Shown here: positions 53,689-64,000 of the stretch, in pieces | Numbering within the stretch: the stretch's first letter is position 1 | Layout: every line of letters starts with the position of its first letter | Assembly: GCA_946902875.1 (NCBI GenBank) | Contig: OX336341.1 | Span: 248,001-312,000 of the forward strand | Length of the DNA: 64,000 nucleotides | DNA from: Nematopogon swammerdamellus | Lineage: Eukaryota > Arthropoda > Insecta > Lepidoptera > Adelidae | Direction: 5' to 3' | The notes under the pieces: model-generated | What the model saw: only the letters and a program-made list of their open reading frames with translations | Told to the model about the DNA's origin: nothing | The model's database searches: none | Translations under genes and position numbers: made by a program

Positions 53689-53979
53689 CTACGTCAAAGA
53701 TTATGTAATAGTTACTACGTATTAAGATTCAAGAACATAGACCGACTACTCAGAATCAGCGATTCAAAGTTATTATAATTGGCTCTTCAGGTTACATAAT
53801 ATAAGAATTTCGATGTATATCAGAATCAGATAATATTCTGATCACCATAATATCCAACAAACTTTATCATGGAAATGATTTTAGAAGCAGGAACCTCGAG
53901 AATCGACTAAGTGGGCGGGAATTCAGAAATCAATACCATAGCTCAATACTCTGTGTCGTAGTGTGTAGCGATTATAGAA

Positions 53980-54557
53980 TAACCGCCAGTTCTGGAAGTC
54001 CAATCTCAAATTCAAATTCAAAATACTTTATTTTCAGAAAAACATAAATTTAACATTTTTACTAATTACAATTAGCACAATACAACAAAATACAGATACT
54101 ACTATATAAAAGAGACTAGAAATCTATCTATCTAGAAATAGGGATGTTAAATGTTCTGTGAATTATAATATTTGGTAAAAAAAATAAAAAAATCGTGTTC
54201 GAAAAATTCCATTTGAAATAACATGACGTATCTAGCTAGTTGCGTATGTACGATGTTCATTTTGGATGATAGTGAATAGGCGCATAGTTTTTAAGGCCAG
54301 GACGCTCTTTGGTCATTAACGGTCTGCACACCAGATACAGGAAGGAGGACATTGCGCCTCGCCAGTCGCCACTAAGCTGCTGCTCTGTGTAGCAAACAAG
54401 CTCCACACACATTGGCACGTTCTCATTGTTTGAATGAATTGAAATTGAAATTTACTCGTAACATCTATCTATAATAACCGGTACGATAACATAGGCGGTA
54501 ATCACTGATCAATGATAGGTACATTTTACTAATATAATTGTTTGTTGCCAATGTGTG
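53980..54557. other. No gene seen; possible LINE-tail-like scrap
   Basis: ATTCAAATTCAAAATACTTT at 54014-54033 resembles the A/T-rich end of a common moth repeat. No coding signal. Confidence 0.4.
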
Positions 54558-54754
54558 TACAGTACGCGGCAGTAAATAATGCACATCGCGCTTTAGAAAA
54601 AGACAATCCAGTTGTAGAGCGTCGTCCCTGTCGCACAAACTCGTACATCTCTATGCGACCATTCTTTATCTTAGTGTGCGACAGATACGACCTGCTACAA
54701 GCGGATTGTCTCTTTCTACAGCTCGATGTACATTATTTACTAGCGGGTACTGTA
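54558..54754. mobile_element. 197-bp fold-back MITE
   Basis: TACAGTACGCGGCAGTAAAT... and the reverse complement of the right end (TACAGTACCCGCTAGTAAAT...) align for about 75 bp, including AATGCACATCGCGCTTTAGA / AATGTACATCGAGCTGTAGA and AGACAATCC. The arms surround a ~35-bp centre. No coding capacity. Confidence 0.85.
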
Positions 54755-56840
54755 GCTATATAAATGAGTGTTGGTGATGTGTGGAGGGGATCAACTTACT
54801 CTTATTACTTACGCAGCTGTTGGTCACGAGCGTTCCTTCATACGAATCAGCGAACATTAATACAATCTTTTAGAAATATTTTTCACTCAACTATTGCGAT
54901 ATTATCACTTCAGCCGAATACATACACAACGTCAAGCTTGTTTCCCAGTGGGGTAGCGCTGACACAACTATCTCTTCACACATCTACTATTTTGAAAATT
55001 ATAGACCCGACTTGACTCCGAACACCGTACCCCGATACTTTATCAATTGGATCGTCGTTCTATGGCCGTCGTTGACGATCCACTGAACCTTAGGTGCGTG
55101 TGTTAGGGAATAAAATCCATTGATTTTCAGTGACAATACTCACAATGAAAATGACGTCAGTGCGACACTGCGATCACGAGGTTTACTGAAGATGCGTTCA
55201 AAGCTACTCGATACTACTCGAGTGTGAACACTATAATTATATAGGCATTTGAACTGCGGACTGACGACGGGGAATGTTGTGTTGGTGATAGATAATGTAA
55301 CTGCGAATGGAAGTGGTAGGTTCGCCCTGTGATACTCGGAACGGGGAAGTTAAAAACAGATTACTAACATTATGCTACTTTATATGTTACCTTTTTTTTA
55401 GGTTTCCTTATCACAAAGATTTGTGAATAATTATATTTACTTACTTACGTATTTTTAGACACAAAATACAAAAATATGATACCTGTTATATGTGAATAAA
55501 GATACTTTGTTCTAACATGCGTTAAATTTTCATTGAAATCCCCAGAGTCATGCCAATGTCGTCAACGGAATAAATTCATCATCAATACTTATTGTTCATG
55601 TTCTTTATGTTATCTTAAAAACTTAAGTAAACAATAGACGGACAGACAGTGATTGTGGCGAGACTAATAGGGTTCCTGGTCACTAAGGAATCCTAAAAAG
55701 TGAAAATGCCAGAACGATCTATGCGTATGGTACGTTGATAAGTAATTCATGCCCAAAGTCCACCCGGAGCGGTCGCGGCAGCGCGGAGACGGCGGCGGAG
55801 GGTCCACACGTGCCCGCTCTTTGTCCCCAGCACGGCAACACGACAACCCCACGCGTCGCGTCGTGTGACAGTGCGCGACGCCCTAAAACCGCTTTAAAGT
55901 GAAAACATGTGAAACATTTTAGCATTATTTCGGTCCGCTTGCTTCACTCTGTCAAGCACGTACGTGTGTACGTGCCGCGCGGGTACAATCACATCCAATC
56001 ACACGCCTCCGGCTGCGCTTTCATTTGCGTTTCCGTGCAAATGTTTTAATAAGATTCCACCTTTTAACCAATATTGTATTGTTAACGCTGTTGTTTTGCC
56101 TCTAACTGGTGCTCGCTGATAGCTGACCGGCTTGTAGCACACTGCACGTTGAAACTCGGTCCTGTTTTGCGATTCGTCTATTTCGTTAATAATGAAGCCA
56201 ATCTGTCTATTAATATGTATGTGCGGCAATGTTTGAACTTGTGTTTGTACTCCATAGGATATATTATTATTTTAGACAGTACGCACACTGATTAGTATAA
56301 AATGTACATGACTGCTTCTAGACTAAAGACTTTCTGAAGTCACCATAAGCGACTCGCTCATTTGCATTGGCTGAGAAGCTGCGACTGGCTCGACGTAAGA
56401 GTATCGCGCAGCCCTACAATTTGTGTATCAACGCTGCCTCTTGAAATCCCCGGAAAAGTGCAAGAGCCTCCACTCTCCGTTTGAAAGCCATTTTAATTAC
56501 AGCTTAGTCGGTATTTTAATTCGGCCGTATCTAATCTTGCTTCCTGTTTGTTTTCTGGCGTCGGAAGCAGGAAATTCCAATTTAGTAGTCGCCTCGGCGT
56601 CCGGGCGTCACTCGCCGGCGCCTATAATGAGAATCGTGAAAAAATGCCTGCAACCTCATCCCTCGCCCCGCCCCGCCCCGCCCCGCCCCACCACCGCCGC
56701 TTCCGCCGCGACCAGCACCGGCACCGGCATTGCTGTGCCGAGGTCATCTCCCGCCGCTGCTGTAGACAAACCGGTCTACATTCCGCCCCCGCCGCCATGC
56801 CTGTGCGAGTGGGCAAGTAACGAGTGCTTCTTACCTTCGA
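54755..56840. other. No gene seen
   Basis: GC-rich patches at 55755-55860 and 56655-56790. The 143-codon frame at 56423-56854 is Pro/Ala-rich because of (CCGCC)n-like sequence; no domain recognised. Confidence 0.5.
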
Positions 56841-57124
56841 CACAGATTACTTAATAGTTACTTCGTAACAGATAAATCACTCCATAGAAAAAGTTCCATA
56901 CCTTCGGCTTTAATAGCCTACTGTTTTACGTCGCCAATCGCTGCGTGCGAAAATGTACCTAAACGATCGAATGTAAAGTGATTATTGCTTTGCAGCTGCG
57001 CGCAGTTGCGTGGGCGAGCATGTAGGTATGCTTCGCGCGGGTGATGAATTTCCACTGAATTAGATCGCCGGCGGTCCACCGGGCGGTAGGTAGTTAGCGC
57101 GCGCAAGTACATAGAGTGCGTGAG
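56841..57124. repeat. ~290-bp dispersed repeat DR-1, copy B
   Basis: Aligns with 14289-14585 in the same orientation, with substitutions and several short indels. Example shared blocks: ACAGATTACTTAATAGTTAC, TTTAATAGCCTACTG, AATCGCTGCGTGCGAA and GGCGGTAGGTAGTTAGCGCG. Confidence 0.8.
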
Positions 57125-60100
57125 CAGGCCTTCGTCACTCGCTCAAGGTCGCGCGTTAAATGCCTACCGCTTGGCGTGTCGGTTAATGCACAAGTTAACA
57201 GTGGGTTGTCGCTATCCAGCCAGAGCGAGCGCGCACGCACCGCGCATCTACTACGTTTCGTTTCGAATTTAGAAATGTCGAAATCACGTCATTATTGTGC
57301 AGCATTTTGATGTATTTCTAGTAATTTATTTATTCATATTAGTAGGAGGTCATAGATTTAAAATAATATTATCATATTGCCAATAACATTAGTTAGATGA
57401 CGCCGAACAGCATGGTATGTAGGTATGGCCTAAATGCGCTGAACGGCGCGCTTTCGAGATAGAGTTACGCGACAGAAAGAGAAGCGAAATGTAGGTGGTT
57501 ATCGTGGTTAGGCATGCAGCTCTGTGCGAGTCAATTTGTACTTTATCGCGTCGTCGCAGAGTAGCTATTTCTTTGTGAGTGTTTGTACAGAGAAGCTTCT
57601 GTACGGAGTACTCTTTTCTATTCTGTGGCGTGAGGCCTGCCTTCGCGTTGATCCTACCTGCCTAGCACTGAACTCAGCCTTGAGCCATAAAACGAGTTGT
57701 CTGTTGTAATGACATTTATTGAGGCAAGGGCCAGGAAGAAATAATTTTAGTATAGTAACTAAACAACACAAACATCGAACAAAGCCCATATTGTTACCTT
57801 AGAACACGTGTCGTGCCGCACTGATAATAGCATATTGAGAACTTTATTTATTTCGAAAATAGACGTTACAAGGATAAAGAATTAACCGAGAAATTAACGC
57901 TTCTTTTCATTCAGTCAAAAGGTTATAAAATATTATTATTTAATAAAAATTAAAATACCTAATCGCCCAATTTTAGTGTAAAAAAGAAAATTTGTGAAAA
58001 CTGAGAATATTTTTAAATTATAACCCAAAAACAAACAAAAAAAAACAAAAATCAATGCTTCGAAGCATCTCAATATTATGGAGATTATAATTCAGAGTAA
58101 TTGCTACTACCTACATGTGTACTATAAATAATATAACTTAGGGGTGTGTTCAAACTGAGCTGCTATATTTACTTATCGCCATTTCACATGCATCCAGTAG
58201 TGTGCACGCGCTCCGTTGCTTCCTACCTCGATTTATTTGCCAACCTTCACTCGCTTTGTATTTGTTTCCTCCTAAGCTTTAGATAATGATCTACAATACT
58301 AGTACAATCCTCTCCTTAAAGTTGAGGACTCGCGGAAGTAGTGCCTACTCGGGCCGGGTAAGCCGGGCCGGCCACGCTGCTAGCTGCAAGCAGCGCGGCG
58401 CGGCGGAGGCGGGACTGCATCACTAGTCTAGTCCTAGAGACATTCTATATCGGTTGTCAATATATCACGTATCCTTCGGGCGACCTTTTATTTGTGTGAT
58501 CGAATTAATATCCTATATAGATATATAGATATGACTAAGCCCACAAATTACAATGATACCTATAACTTTCGGGTATCGGTTACTATGAAAAATGTAAGAT
58601 TTGGTTTCCTATCTATATTTGTAAACAGTTTCAAGGACATGTCGTCAAACGTCCCGCCGCGTCGATGTTATCTCAGATCAACCTCGTGCTGTCACCGGTG
58701 AAACAAATTAATCGTGTGCACAGACCCAAGTCAGAGGTTATAATTTTTAACTCTCAAAACGCCTTCCAACTACGCCAGAGATGCTTGTAAAATATGTCTA
58801 CACTGACTTGTTTACCAGCGACTGCAGCTTACGTAATGCGAACACAAAGCCCCTAGCTCGTCGCCGAGACAAGAGCGGCAGAAGGGGGTGTCTGTGTGTC
58901 GCGACCGAGAGATGCGACCGACCGGGTCGAGAGAATATGTCGTTCTGCTGATCCTATTTGTCATGTGAGCGCCTTATTAAAATGAACTAGGAACTATGTA
59001 GCGAAAGGATGAAACTGGAAACACTTGGAGTCGAAATGTATTTGTTTACAAATATACCTTTCAATTTAAAACTTAAATTTATATTTAAGTTACGGTTACT
59101 AGTTGTCTAGCTAAGTAAGATCTAAGTTACTGGTTGCCTTGTGGCTTACTTTCATACAAATTTCCAATTCATTTAGGAGTAACGGTTCTATGACAGAACT
59201 GCGTACGAACAAAAACCGATTTGAAATATTCAGCAGGCTTGTCAACATAAACGAAAAGAAGGAAACGCTTCTCCGTGAACTGTAAGTAATTACATAGTAT
59301 TAACAGTCGACTGAACTCTACACTTGACCTGTGTAAATATTCTCGATTCAATACTTACACAACAGATTACAGAATAAGACGATGCACCTACAACTATAAG
59401 TTAATGATGGATCAAGACTCGCACACACCACTCTACATTTTTCTCCTATTTTTCAAGCGACCTCCCAGAGGCGACTCTATCTAGAGAACACTTAATAAGT
59501 AGCGTAACCCAGCTCCAAACATCCTAACCCCGTCAGCCGGCTGATTGCAATCCCCATTCATATGCAGATTGCAACAAAAAATCCAATAAACAAGGCCTAG
59601 AGCGGCGCGGCGCGGCGGTGGGGGCGGCGCGGCGGCGACAGGGTGGCACCCTTCCTCATTATTGAAAAGAATGTGCGAAGGGTCGCGTTACCAAAAGAGT
59701 TGCCCCTCTCGTGTCCCCAATCGAATGCACCTATTTAGCGTCGCGTCCCGCCGGGCGACACTAAACTCGACGTGTTCGAAATTCGAAACTTCTCAACGAG
59801 TTCGCAAATAGAGTCAGCTTACCCGCGCAGTTGTCGAGCGCTGTCTGTGTTTGTTTGATTTTGTTCGATTTTATTTAAGGAGTGTTAAAAGTATTCGCTG
59901 AGATCGGTCCTGCTTTGTGTAAAGTTTGTTTTAATTAGAACTCTTCGTCTGATGCATACGATGAAGAAGATTAGCGAAACACAATAGCGTTCTCTTTTGG
60001 AGAACTGAGGACGATCACAGATTTTTTGGTGTGCTGGAAATTTATAAACAAACGTTGCTTCTAAGTGGCCCGTGCTGCGTAAAGCTCGGCGTAAAGCTAC

Positions 60101-60580
60101 GACTGACTTTCTATAAAGAAAATTACTTACCTTATATTCTCGATCATCTTTGATCATCGTCATCCTTCTGTCTCGGGCAAAATTGACAGCAGGTATATAG
60201 AGGTCACGCAGTACAGGTAAGTATGTAGGTATACATAAGTACGAAGTAGTAACGCGCAACGTGTAGGTACTATCGACGGCACGACAAGTATTTCTCTATT
60301 GGCTTCCGACAGGCCTCTATTTTTCCGCTTCCATTCCGCTGAGCACAGAGAGAGCGGCGCAGTACGAGAACGGATGCGTTTGTTTGTTCAATTTTATTTT
60401 ATCAAAATGGCCGCCGGTTAGATCAGTGAGCCGCATCAAACGCGTAATGCGCGGCCCGGACCGCCGCCGCGCCGCACCGCGCCGCCGCCGCGCCGCGCGG
60501 CCGGAGCGCGGCCCTGTCGGTCCGATTGCTTTCATTCAATTGGTGATTGTTATAGAAAGGGAGATTTCTTGGACCGATGT
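57125..60580. other. No gene seen
   Basis: AT-rich with GC patches at 58340-58410, 59595-59640 and 60430-60510. Short frames have no recognisable motifs. Confidence 0.5.
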
Positions 60581-60582
60581 GC

Positions 60583-60740
60583 AAGATGGCTGTCTTAGCG
60601 TTGGGTTCTTGACCTCGAGGTCCGAGGTTCGAATCCGGTCGAGGACGTGCACCAATTTTCCAAAAATGTACCTGCATACCTACACCTGGTGATTCGCCGC
60701 TTAGAACCCGGTGTAAGGCTGTAGGACATTTCCCTTGCTC
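60583..60740 (+). repeat. tRNA-derived SINE head (family S2)
   Basis: AAGATGGCTGTCTTAGCGTT resembles a degraded A-box region and GGTTCGAATCC at 60628-60638 is a perfect B-box. Stems needed for a tRNA cloverleaf do not pair well and no CCA-type acceptor fits, so this is a SINE head, not a tRNA gene. The body continues with GTGATTCGCCGCTTAGAACC. Confidence 0.5.
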
Positions 60741-61504
60741 CTTACTAAGTGGTAGGCTCAAATTGTAGCCGACTGCTTTGATACCATGGACGAAAGGTCG
60801 CCACATAGCCTCTATCCTATCAGTTGCCTCACAATTTGGTAACGAATTTAAAACACTTCTTAAAAGTACTTACCTACTTAATTGATTAGATTTTAACTAG
60901 GTGTCCTGAATGAAAAACAAATATAACTTTATTAAATCAACTGAATAAAAAAATAACAGAAAACTATTTAAAATTAAAACTAATGAACATTATCAAACAA
61001 AGATCCAAAATAATACAAAAGAAATACCTCCTTTATTCTGTCCAGTGAGAGGGCGCTGAGCTGAGTGTGCGGGCTGCCCGGCACCCTTATTACGATAATG
61101 GTGCTGATGTTGCGACTGGTGTTGATGTTGCGACTGCGACGGACAAAATTGGTATTACGATAATGCGACCGGTCCCGCGGACCGACATCAAAGGTTGGTT
61201 GTTGGTTCAGGTAAGGTGCCAAATTTTGAAAGAAACTTGTAAAATGTTACTACGAATGGTAAAAGTATATATTAAAATCAATAATAAATAACGTATGTTA
61301 CTTTTAACATGCCAAATATAGGAACATAAAGCAATGATAATTAATACAAGTGATTGAACAAATTATTTATTGTGTTACGGATTGCTTAGGAAAGGCGTTT
61401 CTGCCTGCACGGCGCGGCGCTCTGTCGGGCGGTGTATGTATACATACTGATTTAAACACATAAAAATATGATGGCGGCCGCTATCTCGGTATGCATATTG
61501 TGTG

Positions 61505-61610
61505 CTTGAATAGATAGCCTAGCAGGCAGAAGAGCCGCCCTCAATAATCAATGCAGGAGGTTGTGGGTTCTAATCCTGACTGTGGAATGCTACAATGTTA
61601 TTTCTGATAT
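61505..61610 (+). repeat. SINE-like fragment with B-box
   Basis: GATAGCCTAGCAGGCAGAAG (A-box-like) and GGTTCTAATCC (B-box-like, 61566-61576). No full SINE body recognised. Confidence 0.35.
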
Positions 61611-61983
61611 TAAAAATATTTTGTCTCGAAAAAAACATTTCTGTTACAAAAGTTATTTAGCTTCACATACAGAATAACCTCCTGATGGCAGTTAAAAATA
61701 TTGCGTGGGCATTTGCAAAACCGTATATATTGTACAATTATGTAAAGTCATTGTATTATAATGTCTATGACGCAGAAGACCAAAATGTTTTATGAACTAA
61801 AACTTCTAAATTTTTTGTTATTCCTATTACAATATAGATAATATAGAGATTCTATATATAGATGATAAATATGGGCGTCTCGTCGGCTCAAGAATCCATG
61901 CTGACGGCGCAAAGTGTCTCGGGTACCAATAATTAAAAAAAAAATTACCAAGTTAAAATTTTAAATTAATTTAAAAAAACAAA

Positions 61984-62168
61984 CGAGAGAGAGAGAGGGA
62001 GATGGGGAGAGAGAGAGAGAGGGAGATGGGGAGAGAGAGAGAGAGGGAGATAGAGAGAGAGAGAGAGAGAGGGAGATAGAGAGAGAGAGGGAGAGGGAGA
62101 GGGAGAGGGAGAGGGAGAGGGAGAGGGAGAGGGAGAGGGAGAGGGAGAGGGAGAGGGAGAGGGAGAGG
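61984..62168. repeat. (GA)n / (GGGAGA)n simple repeat
   Basis: GAGA-rich with GGGAGATG interruptions to about 62084, then a regular GGGAGA hexamer run to 62168. The minus-strand Ser-Pro open frame here is an artefact of the hexamer. Confidence 0.95.
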
Positions 62169-62670
62169 GGTTTTCTTTATTATTCCTATTATATATTCTA
62201 TAATATATATGATATAAATTCAATACCAAGTTAAAATTATATATATTTAAGAAATAAGTACTATTAAAATACAAAATTTACTAAAAAAACATAATTCAAA
62301 CACTATGAATGAACATACGTTACTTATTTTAGCGACTATACATATACCTATACGATGTCACCACCAAAAACAAAGAAAAGATCGTCGCTCGTTAGCCGTG
62401 AATGGTGCTATGATGCTGCTCAGGAGGAGCATCACGGATGACAGCTCGCGGGCTGCGGTCGGTTGCAAGTTTGACAGTTGTGCGACTGCAAATGCGATCG
62501 TAATATCAATATGACGTAAAATGTATGACACATCTGCGGACTGATACCGCAATACCCGTTGCACGGACTGGTTGCATTCCAAAATCGCATAAAACAGTCG
62601 CCGAACTGTCAGATTTGGAGCTACGGACCGGTCCGGCGGACCGGTTGCATTATCGTAATAAGGGTGCCGG

Positions 62671-64000
62671 CTACAGCTACATTCACTTTATGTTATATCC
62701 TCGAATCCTCGGTTACCTCGTCTTCTAACTGACATGTAACCTACGTGTGCCTATATATGCCCTGTGACTCCATGACGTGTAACCATTGAAATAAAATAAA
62801 TTAGGTACATTAAATTTGCAAAATTCTTAATGGCAATCTGTCGTAAAAATATAATGCCTCCCAAGTGAAAATCAAATCATAGAACCGAGTTCCAATCATA
62901 ATTTTTCATAGCAGAGTCTAATTAAGTATGCTTCATAAATATCCCCAGACTACTCTTCGTAGCGAGCGATGTTTAATGCAATCTAGTCTCTATCCGCGTC
63001 CGCTAAGAACTATAATCGTGAAGCACAAAGCCCCCCCTGATTGTAGCAATGTAGAATGAACAAGTGTAATTTTCCCCGCCCCGCACCCTACCTGGCAACC
63101 CCCGGGGATATTTCAAGGGTGAATAAGCTCGTATAATGGCAAGGGGTACAATATTTTAAATTTCAATCGATCAAAATCGGCGCAGAGGTTTGCGTGAGGT
63201 GGTCTGCACAGGAAACACTCGGAGACGCCGCGCGCTCATTCAACATCACTTTTCACTTTATCTTATATTTATGTATCCTAACAGTCAACACGCGGACCAT
63301 TTCACGTCTTCTAATCACCTCATGTTACATTTGAAACATTCTTTTCTTCGCTCTCATTCAAAACGATTATTTTTCAAATGTTATTAGTTCTTCAGTTTAG
63401 AGGCACTATTTCTGTATCAAAGTACAATAATTATGTACAAGTACTTATTTTTTAATTAATTTTACGTAAATTTATTCAACGAGCTTTTATTATAGGTACG
63501 CCTAACTCTTGCAAAATAATTGTGAATGTTTTCATAGTGTTGGAACCACAGATGTTGGAAAGTGAGTACCTATATCTAGCTTATGATCTAGTCTAGCCAG
63601 TGATCCTCAGGATGTCACTCTGTCACTTTTCAGAAGCGAACAGACACCGCGCCGCCACTCCGCCGCCGCGCGTGTGCCGCCGCACGCCGCACGTTGGTTG
63701 CTCAACCTCCATCATTTCCCGATCGACCGCAATTTATTAGCGTCTTTCGGTCCGCGTTCCGATTCCCGCCTTATTTCTTATTTCTGCGAAAATTGCGAAT
63801 TCGCACTCCATAAAGAATATTGTTATTAGGGGATATAAAGTCGATTGAATTCGGGTGACGTTTGGAGTTTCCCTTATCGACGCCCTGCACCCGCGCCCTC
63901 CCGCACCCCCGCACCCCGCACCGCCTACCCCTGCATAGCTCCTGTGCATAAACCAAACGGCGAATTTCGCTCCGTTTCGTCTGTTCCGATCGGTTTAATT
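62671..64000. other. No gene seen
   Basis: GC-rich patches near 63645-63690 and 63880-63935. The two overlapping minus-strand frames at 63737-63956 are driven by (CGCACCC)n composition. Confidence 0.5.

Larger units (their letters stand above)
61078..62670. repeat. Inverted 23-bp pair flanking ~1.55 kb
   Basis: CCGGCACCCTTATTACGATA continuing ATG at 61078-61100 has its exact reverse complement at 62648-62670. Just inside both copies lie GACCGGT/CGGACC palindromic motifs (61166-61185 and 62623-62646), and ATTACGATAATG recurs at 61153. The interior has no transposase and includes a purine repeat. It could be a non-autonomous DNA transposon with subterminal repeats, or two solo pieces of one. 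Confidence 0.5.

Noticed and set aside
56423..56854. 143-codon Pro/Ala-rich frame
   Set aside because: Composition follows the (CCGCC)n-like DNA; overlapping frames on both strands are equally open.
60583..60660. tRNA gene
   Set aside because: Perfect B-box but acceptor and T-stem pairing fail; fits a SINE head.
61966..62274. Minus-strand Ser-Pro repeat protein
   Set aside because: Direct translation of the GGGAGA hexamer repeat.

Overview
The window reads as lepidopteran (moth or butterfly) nuclear DNA. The evidence is the repeats: Helitron ends of the type GCGGGCAACAGCTAG, an RTE retrotransposon tail made of (TGA)n, tRNA-headed SINEs, mariner elements and fold-back MITEs, all in an AT-rich background with scattered GCC-rich patches. 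No host protein-coding gene could be recognised. The window is best described as a large intergenic or intronic region filled by transposable elements of several ages. Clade names and the taxon are from memory of family motifs, not from a search.

Layout. 1-2.7 kb: a 9-bp E-box array, a dispersed repeat split by a minus-strand LINE fragment, and a SINE scrap with an internal 23-bp triplication. 2.7-6.1 kb: Helitron copy 1. 6.1-22.6 kb: SINE, a 694-bp MITE with TA target duplication, a palindromic MITE, two Helitron 3' ends, an RTE tail, a 202-bp fold-back element, a LINE C-terminal fragment and a 52-bp satellite. 22.6-26.7 kb: Helitron copy 2, inserted into an older palindromic MITE. 26.7-37 kb: mostly non-coding, with a 113-bp satellite interrupted by a retro-inserted fragment that encodes the C-terminus of an unnamed conserved protein. 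36.3-39.4 kb: two dead mariners on opposite strands. 41.4-45.1 kb: a second fold-back element, a near-complete SINE and a tandem duplication.

46.6-52.0 kb holds the best-preserved element: a full-length non-LTR retrotransposon of the I group, about 5.4 kb, with an 11-bp target duplication, a poly(A) tail, an uninterrupted 1244-residue ORF2 (endonuclease, reverse transcriptase, RNase H, C-terminal zinc motif) and an ORF1 broken only by a frameshift in its first zinc knuckle. 52.2-64 kb: Helitron scraps, a 197-bp fold-back element, a second copy of a ~290-bp unclassified repeat, SINE-like pieces and an inverted pair flanking a purine-rich simple repeat.

The most notable theme is that several unrelated mobile elements here have grown tandem arrays inside themselves: 137-bp and 68-bp arrays in the Helitrons, 113-bp in a MITE-associated repeat, 23-bp in a SINE and ~10-bp in a minus-strand Helitron. 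The two Helitrons have the same ends and the same dead helicase remnant but different array copy numbers, so the arrays changed length after, or while, the element was spreading.
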